Assembly: GCF_040807025.1 (NCBI RefSeq)
Contig: NC_090943.1
Span: forward strand, 120,479,900-120,543,899
Reading direction: 5' to 3'
DNA from: Struthio camelus
Taxonomy: Eukaryota > Chordata > Aves > Struthioniformes > Struthionidae
DNA length: 64,000 nucleotides
This document shows positions 35,801 to 44,756 of the stretch, piece by piece. Both the position numbers and the translations under genes were made by a program. The stretch's first letter is position 1; each line of letters begins with the position of its first letter. The notes under the pieces were generated by a model. It did no database searches. It saw only the letters and a program-made list of their open reading frames with translations, and had not been told where the DNA came from.

Positions 35801-37463
35801 TTTTCTTTCATATATTTATTTGCAATGCTTTTTGCTTTCATGGTAAAGAGATAAGGTAAGGAATCAAAATGAAACAAAATGCCAAAATGCCGAACAGAAA
35901 AAATGAAGAACACTAGACATTATGGTTTCATTATCTATTTCTGATATATATACATATTTTTTTAAAGGTCTGCTTTTACTAGCATTGTACCCTTCACTAA
36001 GAATCAAAAACACACTGTCTCACAATAAGTGAGAAAGATTCTACTTAACTAATTTTATTGCATCACACAGAAATTAAGCTTAGTCCGTGTACTTTGACTG
36101 TACACTTGTAGTACCTATTTTAACCTAGCAGGATGCTCCTTCTCCTTCTATCTCATACTACAGCACACAGCCGCACTCACCTCTAGTACTCAAAGCTTCC
36201 ACCTGTGTACCACCTGATGTGGGAAACCCTGCGTACCAAATGGCTCACATATTCACAACCGTATTTCTTAAACTTGTCTTTTACTGACTCTTCAACATGC
36301 AAGCACTAAAAGGGCAATAATAGGAGACTTGAGGAAAACTGTTACCCATGCACAGCAATAGTAGCACGTCCTCCTGACACTTCGTTTTGCTCCTCGGACA
36401 AAAAGAAAGTAGCCTTTTTTGGATGAAGAGGAAGGGTATGGTCTCAGCAATTCTATGAACGGTTATGGCAACATGCATGTCTTCAACAGTCATAAATCTT
36501 TTGCTAGGCGTATTTGAAGGTGATTAAGCATTCAGTGAGGCACGCCCATCATTGATCCACGGGGCCACTTTAAAGCAGATTAGAGTCTAGCTCACTGCTA
36601 TCCAAGTTACATGTGAATGCCTGATTCATTCGTGAAACAAGTACCAACTGGAAGACGTACAAAAGTGCCTAAGCCCCACAGGAAAACGCCAATGCTGAGA
36701 CCAAAGGCAGCCGTGATGGTACAGAGGGCAGACACAAGAAAGAAGGAAACTCTCTGCTCTTTACCTGTCCTGTTAGTAAACCAGAGAACAGGCCGTTTAT
36801 TTCATAGAGGGAGGACCCCGATCTCCCTTTCCCGATCACAGCCCCCACTCGAGTTTCTCCCCGTCCAGCAGCCACCTCCCGGCGCCGGCGCCCCTTCCCC
36901 TCCCACACTGGGCCCTACCCACATCCCCCCTTTTAAACCGACAGCCAGCGAAACGATGGGGCACCCGGGAAACGACACCCCGGCACGAAGGGACGAGCGC
37001 GTCTTCGACCTCCTTGGTGACCGGGCCAAGACGGGCTGCGCCAAGCGGGCAGCGCCCCCGGCCGCCATCTCGAGAGCGGGGGGCAGAGGGGGGAAGCCGG
37101 GGCCGCGCCCTCCTCCCCCCCGCCCCCGCCATTTCAGGTGCCGCCTGTCCCCTCGCCAGGAGGGCACGGCCTTCCTCTCGCCTTACCACTTGCTTTTAAG
37201 GTGGTGGTGAGGGGGTGTGAGGTGACCTTCGCGGGAAGGTGCCCGCCCGGCCGGTGTCCCTGCTGCCGGGACACCTGTGAGCCCGCCCGGCGCGGCGCGG
37301 CCGCCCTCCCGCTCACCTTGGCGATGCTGCTGAGGTAGTAGCAGGCGTAGGCGATGCCGAAGCCCAGCACCAAGGACAAGCCCACGCCGGAGCCGAAGAG
37401 CCCCACGCGGACCTGGCTCTCCAGGTAGAGGGACAGCTCCCGCGTCAGCACCTGCCAGTCCAT
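14684..37463 (-). CDS. ABHD3: ABHD3, alpha/beta-hydrolase domain phospholipase (complete, nine coding exons)
   Basis: ABHD3 is a membrane-bound phospholipase that cleaves medium-chain and oxidised phosphatidylcholines (family knowledge). The exons, all with GT-AG borders and matching phases, are 37463-37317, 35716-35553, 33846-33664, 31858-31813, 28980-28868, 23963-23790, 23130-23082, 22997-22832 and 14862-14684. They total 1221 nt, or 406 residues plus stop; human ABHD3 has about 409. Residues about 20-45 form one hydrophobic segment ([20 protein letters not shown]), the N-terminal membrane anchor. The fold shows LLLPGLTG (oxyanion region), FNNRG, the nucleophile elbow GVSMGG (Ser about 215), the acid in LNSVDDVF (Asp about 340 or 341) and the catalytic His in GGHIGF (about 370). 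All catalytic elements are present, so the gene looks functional. Its CpG-island promoter lies about 10 kb from that of MIB1. Confidence 0.96.
16100..16265 (+). repeat. left arm of an imperfect inverted repeat
   Basis: About 165 bases whose reverse complement recurs at 17028-17190 with roughly 80 percent identity by eye. Shared words include GAATAGCCACAGAG, CTAAGTCTGTGTCCCATTC and GTATGGGCAGGAACCTTATA. Confidence 0.85.
17028..17190 (-). repeat. right arm of an imperfect inverted repeat
   Basis: Reverse-complement partner of 16100-16265, separated from it by about 760 bases. Similarity stops sharply on the inner side (after CATTCATAAATG) and fades on the outer side, as expected for two oppositely oriented copies of one interspersed repeat or for terminal inverted repeats. 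Confidence 0.85.
22832..22997 (-). CDS. ABHD3: ABHD3 coding exon 8, catalytic acid
   Basis: 166 nt from acceptor GTACTTCAG to donor CATG|GTAAGT. It encodes [18 protein letters not shown] through to [17 protein letters not shown], which carries the catalytic Asp. Confidence 0.95.
23082..23130 (-). CDS. ABHD3: ABHD3 coding exon 7 (49 nt)
   Basis: Encodes [16 protein letters not shown] between acceptor TTTATAG and donor AAG|GTATGT. The phase matches exons 6 and 8. Confidence 0.93.
23790..23963 (-). CDS. ABHD3: ABHD3 coding exon 6
   Basis: 174 nt from acceptor GTTTATAG to donor CAG|GTGAGT. It encodes [20 protein letters not shown], then [20 protein letters not shown] and [17 protein letters not shown], the lid-side helices of the hydrolase. 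Confidence 0.95.
23964..28867. other. ABHD3 intron 5, containing a CR1 fragment
   Basis: Intronic sequence. The only recognised content is the CR1 element at 26575-27905. Confidence 0.6.
26575..27905 (+). repeat. CR1 LINE, internally deleted and heavily mutated
   Basis: Antisense to ABHD3. The first part translates to remnants of the CR1 endonuclease domain ([20 protein letters not shown]-like, with small frameshifts, then a NHPDID-like motif). The middle gives [19 protein letters not shown]-like linker sequence. After a gap lacking most of the reverse transcriptase come the GVLCPVL-type block (TATGTCCAGTTTTGGGCTC) and the 3' region, ending TCTATGATCTATGATTCTG near 27900. Stops and deletions show it is dead. 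Confidence 0.85.
28868..28980 (-). CDS. ABHD3: ABHD3 coding exon 5, nucleophile elbow
   Basis: 113 nt from acceptor ATTACAG to donor GTAAGA. It encodes [20 protein letters not shown] through to GVSMG; the second Gly of GVSMGG is completed by the next exon. The Ser in this motif is the catalytic nucleophile. Confidence 0.95.
28981..31812. other. ABHD3 intron 4, AT-rich
   Basis: Very AT-rich, especially 29.9-30.7 kb, with repeated TAATTA-type words (for example near 30029, 30047, 30139, 30228 and 30257). No gene or repeat family recognised. Confidence 0.5.
31813..31858 (-). CDS. ABHD3: ABHD3 coding exon 4 (46 nt)
   Basis: A micro-exon encoding the end of an Arg codon plus [15 protein letters not shown]. 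It is flanked by acceptor TTTTTAG and donor GTAAGG and ends in phase 0. Confidence 0.93.
31859..33663. other. ABHD3 intron 3
   Basis: No gene seen. A short imperfect (ATT)n microsatellite lies at about 33508-33540. Confidence 0.5.
33664..33846 (-). CDS. ABHD3: ABHD3 coding exon 3
   Basis: 183 nt from acceptor ACCTTTCAG to donor TATAG|GTGCTG. It encodes [19 protein letters not shown] and the oxyanion-region motif [20 protein letters not shown]. The donor is weak at +3 to +5 but the phase agrees with both neighbours. Confidence 0.95.
33847..35552. other. ABHD3 intron 2
   Basis: Nothing recognised apart from short non-coding open frames. Confidence 0.5.
35553..35716 (-). CDS. ABHD3: ABHD3 coding exon 2
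   Basis: 164 nt after acceptor TTCCTAG, ending in phase 2 before GTAAGT. It encodes [20 protein letters not shown], then the conserved [15 protein letters not shown] and QTLLRPF motifs of this family. Confidence 0.95.
37317..37463 (-). CDS. ABHD3: ABHD3 coding exon 1
   Basis: Encodes 49 residues starting [20 protein letters not shown] and ending SSIAK in phase 0 before donor GTGAGC. It holds the N-terminal transmembrane anchor. The downstream sequence [20 protein letters not shown] is very close to mammalian ABHD3; the few residues before it differ. Confidence 0.95.
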
Positions 37464-37687
37464 GGCCGGCAGCGGAGGCAGGGGACCCTCCCCACCCTCC
37501 ACGCACACGCACCCCGAGAGGCCGCCGGCCCGGCTCTGGCTGCTGCGCGCCGGCTGCGCACGGCGCCGCCGCCAGCGCCTCCCGCCCGGCCGGCCGCCTC
37601 CTCCGCGGCCGGGGCTGGGCGGCAGCGGCGCGGGGAGGCGGGCCCAGGGGAGGGCGGCCCGCGGGGAGGACGTGCGGAGCGAGGGGG

Positions 37688-37711
37688 CGGCGGCGGCGGC
37701 GGCGGCGGCGG
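37688..37711. repeat. (CGG)8 trinucleotide tract
   Basis: Eight uninterrupted CGG units on the plus strand, (CCG)8 on the ABHD3 sense strand, about 225 nt upstream of the ABHD3 ATG. It lies in the 5'UTR or core promoter depending on the start site. Confidence 0.9.
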
Positions 37712-38139
37712 CCCGGCAGGCCGCTTCTGCGCGGGGCGGAAAGGGCTTGTCCTGGGGGCTGCCCCGCGCCCGCGCGACTCCCGCTCTGCTGGGGAAGGAC
37801 GGGGGGCAGCCGGCGGCACCGGCCCCCGCAGGCTTTCCGGGCGGATGGGGGTGGGAAGGGGTTCCCTCCAGTATCGCCGCCGGCAGCAGCTGGTGCAAAG
37901 CTGGGGAAAGGCAGTAACGTTATCCTGGGCAGGCGGTGCGGCTCCTTCCGAAAACGCTGCGCTGTTTTTGCAGGACGACGATCCCCGCTCGGTCCGGATG
38001 GAGAGGGGACCCTTGGGAATGCCAGGTGCAGCACGCGTTCATCATCAGTCTCTGTGTAAACCTGTCCAGTGAGACCGAACCGCTGTGGTGTCGTCAATGT
38101 AGGGTGACCTCTTTTCCCTGTATGGATGTCCGGTAAGGC

Positions 38140-39300
38140 ACAGCGGCTTCTCCGCTTCTCACTGACGCTTACTTTTGTTACAAGGAGTTAGTGAAGATCA
38201 GGAAAGAACAGCTCTAGACAGTGTTTTCTAGCTGTAAGGGGAAATTCTGCCGGCTCCCTTTACAGCTGTATGGATTATTGCATTGAGGCCTAATGTGGTT
38301 GTTAACTCTGATGATTCCCTCTTCAGCTTCACTGAAAGACACATGGTATCTGCATTTTTTTCCTGGCAGAGCCCCAGGAGTGCAGTTGATAACACAAAGG
38401 CCCTAGAGCTGAGCATCTGCCCTTTGAGATGCACGCATGCACCCCAGAACATAAAACTGCTTTCCTTCTCTTGAATTTAGGCCTCAGCTCCAGGAACTGG
38501 TGAGAGAAGAAAGACTGTGCTCATTGAGACTCTTCACTCTGGAAAATATGTTGGCTTACCTCTTAGCAGACATAACTGTGTTTACTACACCCAGATTTTA
38601 AAATCTAATTGAACTGGGAACTGTAAACAAAGAGTGTAGCAGCTGAAGACAAAATGTGGCCTGTTTCAGTTGCTTCTTCTTACTAAGACAGATCTCAGCA
38701 GAGAGATGTTGCTCTGACAGAATTTGAAAGCCATGTCTGGGACACACTTTTTCTTGTTCACCATGAAATAGTGGTGGGAAAGTTCTTACTCTCTTGGATA
38801 CTGGGCCACGGAGAAATACTGAAATGGGCCTTAGCTTTCCTTATTATGAGGAAAAGTGCTACCCTGTTCATACCATGTGATCAAACATACTGGTTTGGCC
38901 CCAGCAACTGTGGATTCCAGTCCTAGTTTTGACAACTATTGTAAAAACCCATGGTAACGTTTAAAGATTTTGAAGTGAAATGATGTTTCTGATTGCAGTG
39001 CTAATATGGGTATGGTATTTGGAAATGTAAAGTACGTTTCAACATTCAGCTTGATAAGCAGGCATCTTTTACTTGTCTTTTTTTTTTTTTCAAATAAAAG
39101 CATTTTGTACAACTTTAAGAATTTTTCACTAAATAATGAGACTGATAGAACTATGCAAAATAATTAAGTAATGTCATATTAAGAAAGGTAAACTAATAAA
39201 AGCATATCATAATATTCTGAGGAAATTTAAAAATAACTAGTCTTCCTATACAGTCAGCTCTCCGAAGTTTCCAGAGACGCGGGAGCAGAGCTGCTACAAC
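38140..39300. other. intergenic, downstream of the ABHD3 CpG island
   Basis: No gene recognised. On the minus strand 38620-38560 looks like a 61-nt exon (acceptor CTCTTTGTTTACAG, donor AAGAG|GTAAGC), but it is closed by a stop in the frame that would join the orphan exon at 44850-44757. Confidence 0.4.
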
Positions 39301-39559
39301 AGTGGAAAGAGTATGGGAATTTGTAAGCAGAGGCTACAAAGAATCTGGGTTTCGTTTGTTTTTCTCACAGTTGTTACAGAAAAAAATCAGAGGGATGGAA
39401 AACATTTGTCATCAACACTGCACTTTCTCTGCTTCCCTTATGGAGAACATCCATACCCAGGTCTTGGTCTTGCTTGGAATGTATGCTGTACATCACAGAT
39501 AAAAGTATTTATCAAGGAAGCACTCTCCAGTGTGGAATAGACATCTTACTTCTGAGAAC

Positions 39560-41187
39560 ATGAAGGCTTCATCAACAAGGTGAGTATAGGAACTTTTAGA
39601 GGGAGTAATCTGTTTGAAATGAGGACTAAGCTGTAGGATGCAGAAGAACCTGCCACATCTGAAGGAAAGAAACTAGTTGTTCCTCATCTCTTGCAGCAGA
39701 ATGTTCTCCCACGTTCAAGTCCTTTATCCACTAAGCTGAAGAACCCTTGAGCCACCTAAAGACTAAAGAAAAGAAAAATCCCAAATGGCTGAGAAAGAAG
39801 AGGACATGGCATGTGTCCATGGGGCTAGAAGGCTTATAACTGCATATACACCTGTGTCACCAAAAGGCAGAAGGCTTGGACGATGATAGTTAAAGGAACC
39901 CTTCTGAGGCATACAAACCCACTAATTTAATGACGTGACCAACAATCTGGAGAGACTGCATTCATGAAACAAGATCCAGACAAACGGGCTGATGACATTT
40001 GTCTGGTTTCTGACCATTACCCTAGGTTGCTTACTCATGTGGGTGGGCATTAATAATATCAGACTTATCTGACATGCCAGGGGTGATACAGGCAATCTGA
40101 AGCAAATATCTGCACTAAGAAGGGCTGATACTGTTACGGTGTAAGCATGTTGCTACACTTTCAGTAACAATAATAGTCATAACTGCCTTCTGAATCAAGC
40201 AATCCCCATCACATCCTCTTAGTTCTGTTGTCGTCTTTTTCTGTGCAAAGGTAAATCTTTGAACGTGGCCAGTCCACACCCTGAGTTCATCCTTTGTCCT
40301 ACAACAACTTTTGCAGAGCTGCAAAAGAAAATACTGTATTCTGTTCACATTGCAACCAATTCCAAGTGATTAACTGAGTGCAAAATGGAAGGGAAGAAAG
40401 GGAAACAAAGTAGTCTGTATGCTGTTTTGAGCTCTTACTGTATTTTTTTCAAAGGAGCAGAGTCCAGCATTCCCAGAGATATTTTCTATCTCGGTGTGCT
40501 CTTTGCTCTCTAGTGCTTAGTAATATGATTGCATCAGCCCAGCTGTCATGGATTGTAGATTAGACAGAAAGGAAAGGACATGGGATTGTTCTTTAGTTTT
40601 GTCTCCTGCTTTATTTTGCTTAAGCCATAGATAGTAACTTACTGAAACAATTGATTAGTCAAAGCTTGACTTGCATTTTTTTTTACTGAGAGGCTATGCT
40701 AGTACTGTGCTATCATACCTTTTTGTTAGCAGAGGGGGTTCTGTGATCATCTGGAGTTTTGGGGAGAGTTATGTTCTTACTGGGGTTCCAGTGGAGAAAG
40801 GCCACACTGGTCCCAGTGCACCCCTCTGTAGTCCCATTCTTGGAATAGATTTCAATAAGCTGTGAGGCACCTTTGATGAGAGGCAAAGTGACTTCTAATT
40901 GCAGAGTTTTAAATTGTAGGTTCTGTTTATGTATGTTCTTTTAACAAATGTTTAACTTTAGTGTTCATCAAGCAACTGGGCCAAAAAGATCTTTGTTTCA
41001 GCCTAGCCCCTCTTGGGAGTACCTAGAAAGTGCCAAGTCCATGTATGAAACATCTGAAAGTCCTCCAGCAAACGAAGGGAAGACAGCACTCGCTGTTCCT
41101 GATGTTTATTATCAGCAGGGGAACGGGAGAAGGAAAATGCATTTGAAAAATTCAAGTCAGCATTTTTCAAGCCTTCCTCGTGAATAG
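39560..41187 (+). CDS. candidate two-exon ORF, 81 codons, function unknown
   Basis: Exon A ends at 39579 with a strong donor (AACAAG|GTGAGT) and holds an ATG at 39560 with a purine at -3. Exon B starts at 40962 after TTTAACTTTAG and runs to a TAG at 41185-41187. The phases fit (2 then 1) and give MKASSTSVHQATG, then KRSLFQPSPSWEYLESAK and a Ser/Pro-rich end. No domain, signal peptide or membrane segment is visible and I do not recognise it. The transcript would start near the ABHD3 CpG island and run divergently. It could equally be a non-coding transcript with a chance frame. Confidence 0.25.
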
Positions 41188-43238
41188 TATAGATTTTTCT
41201 TTCCTTAAAGTGTGAATCAAGTAGAGTATTAATGAAATGCGCTTAAGCGTTATATATTGGAAACTCTCAAATTTAAAAGAAAAAAGCCAGGCTGTGTTTG
41301 TTTGCGCTCTTGGAGAATTTTCCTAAGGGTGCAGTAGAATTAGTTGTAGAATCTAGGTTAAGTTCACTCCAGACTGCAAGGAATCTTTTCAAAGCTTAGG
41401 GTGAAACATTTCATTTTGATTTACCTACCCTCATTCCTTTATAAGTACTTCAAAGTGGATACAAATTTGCATTTTTTAGTTTAAACACAAAGCCAAAGCA
41501 TTTTACAATGTTTTATAATAATGTGAAAAAAAAAATACTTCTATATACTTTTACTAAATTTGTGTTCCACCTACATCAATAGTATGTCTCCAGCTGAACT
41601 CAGTGGAGTCAGAAATTTGTCCAGTAAGTCTTTTCCCTTTGCACAATTTCTCAGATTTTCTTTACCATGATAACAGTGACAATTATTTACAAACTTAAGA
41701 CACAATCTTAAATGAGGCGTATATTAAAAATGGTTACTAAATGCACAGCAACTTTAACAATGGACAGAACTTTTCAGATTTTTGAAAATTTCTGGATGTA
41801 TTTTTAATAAATGCAGATTTCAACAAGTCCATCAAAGTGAACTTCAAATCTTACTTAATAGAATTTGGAATTATGTAATGTTGGGATTGAGACTTTAATT
41901 ATTTATGCCAAAACGTTCAATGTTTAGATTCTACTTGAATTACTCAGTGTTTCTAACTACTTAAACAGATTATTAAAATTAGACCTAGATATTATTCAAT
42001 GCTTAAATAACCTTTCAGGTATTGCGTAGTTAATATTCAGTGTCTTTCAAACACAGGAAAGGCCTGTACTGTAGCTTTGACTGTGAGCACACAATTAGCC
42101 CCATTGATCTCAATAAAAACCCGCATGCGTATAAACTAGGAACACTCTTAAAATATCTTGATGACCCATGGAGAAAGATTATTTTCACATCAGTCAAAAA
42201 ATATGACCTAGCTGGTTCTGACGACAACTGAGAATTTTAAGTGAGCACTGACACAACCCCCACAATCAGGAAATTTAATACGAGGAAGAAATGAATCCGT
42301 CCCTCCAATGCACCATCTAATTTAAAAATTATATATGAATAAAACAGCAATACATAGTTAAACATTTGAGAAGGTCAGATATACTTTTTTAAATTCTTTA
42401 AAGTACACTGAAGTAGAAGATTTTGTATAGATGTGCATACACAGGAAATTAAAGTGCATTGTATTATAGTGTGTGTGCTGTAGATTTCTACAGAATTTTT
42501 ACTTATTTTGTTTTATTTTGTCTTTGAAAATTGAAAACTTCAAGCTTAACTTTACAGGTTAAGCTATTTTCTCCCCCCTTAAATTACCTCAGCCTAGTAA
42601 AACTTAAATCCTTAGGCAAGGGGAAGATTCCAGAATGCTCCTGTTTGGAAAAGATGCCGTGATTCCCAGTCCAGCTCGGCAAAACCCAGAAGTTCCCTTT
42701 CTTTCCTACAAACTGTCTTGTTTCGCTTCATTTTCTCTTTAGAGCAACATTTTTCTTCTTGAAAATTTGTCTTTTTCTTTCTATAGCAGGTCAGATCTAC
42801 AGTTGGCATAAAACCGATACCTTGGCCAGTGCACAAGCGGGCACTAAGCTGTGCTCCCTATACCCTACTTCACCCTCACCCCCTCACCTTGGAAATCTTT
42901 ACATTGGAAGGATGGGTTTCACTACTGTTCACTGCAAAACAGGCAGCCTGACACAAAATGATGTGTTACTTCAAAGTACTTCCCCGGAAAACTGATAGTA
43001 CTCTTACTATTGTATCTATGGATCCATGTGGGGTGAAGCATATACTCTTCCTTACCCTAAAATGCTTTTTTCAACATTTTGAGATTTTAAGCCAAAAACA
43101 GAAAAACTTCCTTCTATCTGATCTTCAAGGGATTAGTTTTTGTTTTACAGCCAGAGAATGAAGTGTTGTACTTATAATCTGTTATCTGCCCTGATGATTT
43201 TCCCCCCTAGAAGGGAACTAGCAGATTGAACCCCCTGT

Positions 43239-43501
43239 AGAGAGAAACAGCAGTGTGGACGTTGCTAGTTAATATATGGGTTGTAATTAATGCTTTCATA
43301 GAGGATATTGGTAGGGTAGTAAAAAAAACAAACCTACCAAAGGAATTTACTGTGTTGTATGACAGCTTGCTCACACTATCTGCCATTAAAAAAATACTTG
43401 AATCTGCTGAAACTGAAAAAAAACCAATGGATAATTTTTATGCCATTTTGGGAAAACTGGGGAAGAAATTGGATTGTGTTATAGATAGTGAAATAAATTA
43501 A
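43239..43501 (+). other. open block with possible terminal-exon features, 87 codons
   Basis: An open frame follows the acceptor-like ATTGAACCCCCTGTAG and reaches TAA at 43499-43501 without an internal ATG start near its 5' end. It would therefore have to be an exon or a pseudogene remnant. It is rich in Leu, Ile, Lys and Glu, with helix-like runs (INAFIEDIGRVVKKTNLPKE, LLTLSAIKKILESAE). An AATAAA overlaps the stop region and an A run follows at once, as in a retroposed copy. I do not recognise the family. Confidence 0.2.
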
Positions 43502-44756
43502 AAATAAAAAAAAAACCTCTGGTAAATGAAACATAATAATGTATATGAAATGGAAATACAGTGCAACCATTAACTGCATAGATGTATTCTGGTTTTAATG
43601 ATGGCCTGTACATGGCCACGTGATGGCAGCAGAGGCTGAGGAACTCGGTTCTTCCTATGTGAAATTGCAGATAAACAGGACATGTAAATCAGGATTCCTG
43701 AAGTTCCCAGTTGGTTCTTTAGGTTCTATAATAAACACCACATCAGATGATACAGATCTGGACAACTTTTTTTCTTTTCACTTAAAAAGATGTGGCATTT
43801 TCATCAGACCAGATGTTTCTGTGGAGGGCGAGTACCTACTTTTATTCTTTTTTAATGGCGTTTGGGGCAAAAAATTTCAATAAAACCATCATCTCATTTG
43901 CCAATATTTCCATCTTTCTTCCTCAGTTAGTTGACTTAGTCCCATCCAGAAGGGTAGGAGTATCTGGAGAAAAACAAGGTAGTTGCTCACAGGTTTTTCC
44001 ACATGAAAAAATTTGCATTATAAAAAACCCAGTTCAAAAATAATAGAAAAATTTAGAATGCCTTCAATTTTTAAGAGGAGGTTTGACAAAACTGCTGGTT
44101 CCAATATCAAGTTTTGAACTGTGTAAGCAGAATTTTTGGACTTAGATTGGTGTAGATACAAGCTCCATCTTTGTATTTTTCAGACAAAGCTATAACCCAC
44201 TCCTGTATGTAAACTAGATGCTGTTTCTCAGCTCTTAGGAAGCTATTTTTTAGGAAGCTATCCTTCCATATGACGTATTCTGAGAACTCAGAGAATTTAT
44301 GGCAAGAGGTAAACAAAATCTCAATACTCCATGATTTAACAGTCTTGCCAAGTAGTCGAGTATTTTTTCTACTAAACCATACAAAAGCAGACTTTTCACA
44401 GGGGATTTTCTTCTCAGATAGGCGTCGTCCCCTTTTTACACTGCCTATTCCAGATTCTACATAGTAAGTTCAGCTTTAATCAAACAGGACAGTCCAGAAA
44501 AACATCTATCAAAGTGTCTCTTCCATACATATGAATAATTATATTGGGATTCCCTGATGCATGGCATTTTGCACAACTGAAAGGCAACTAGGTAGACGTT
44601 GGGCAAGCAGCCCTCTGGAATGGCATAGATGAACAGGGGCATGGACCGGATGGTCTCTGAAGTCCTGTATCCTGTGACTCTATGGCAAGACAGTTTTTCT
44701 TCATAACTGGTCTGTGTGGAAGTATGTTGCAAGGAGAGAAATTACATACTTCTTAC

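Larger units (their letters stand above)
36820..37980. promoter_or_regulatory. CpG-island promoter of ABHD3
   Basis: GC- and CpG-dense DNA covering ABHD3 exon 1, the start of intron 1 and about 500 bases upstream. Long open frames on both strands here are composition artefacts. A (CGG)8 tract sits about 225 bases upstream of the start codon. Confidence 0.75.

Noticed and set aside
36617-37210. 197-codon plus-strand ORF in ABHD3 intron 1
   Set aside because: Its second half is CpG-island composition and its first half has no coding features.
37134-38097. Long minus-strand ORFs (254 and 304 codons) over the ABHD3 CpG island
   Set aside because: High GC suppresses stop codons. Only the 49-codon segment 37463-37317 matches ABHD3, and the flanking residues are proline/arginine-rich noise.
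42040-42231. Plus-strand ORF after an acceptor-like CTTTCAAACACAG
   Set aside because: There is no ATG near its start, no partner exon with matching phase, and the reverse strand is equally open. It could be a conserved non-coding element, but I cannot show it.
43620-43883. 87-codon plus-strand ORF
   Set aside because: A second frame overlaps it, the composition changes to Phe/Leu-rich at the end, and no splice partner is found.
44457-44732. 91-codon minus-strand ORF just after the orphan exon
   Set aside because: It sits immediately past a strong GTAAGA donor, so it would be intronic. Part of it (GGACCGGATGGTCTCTGAAG) looks like degraded repeat sequence.
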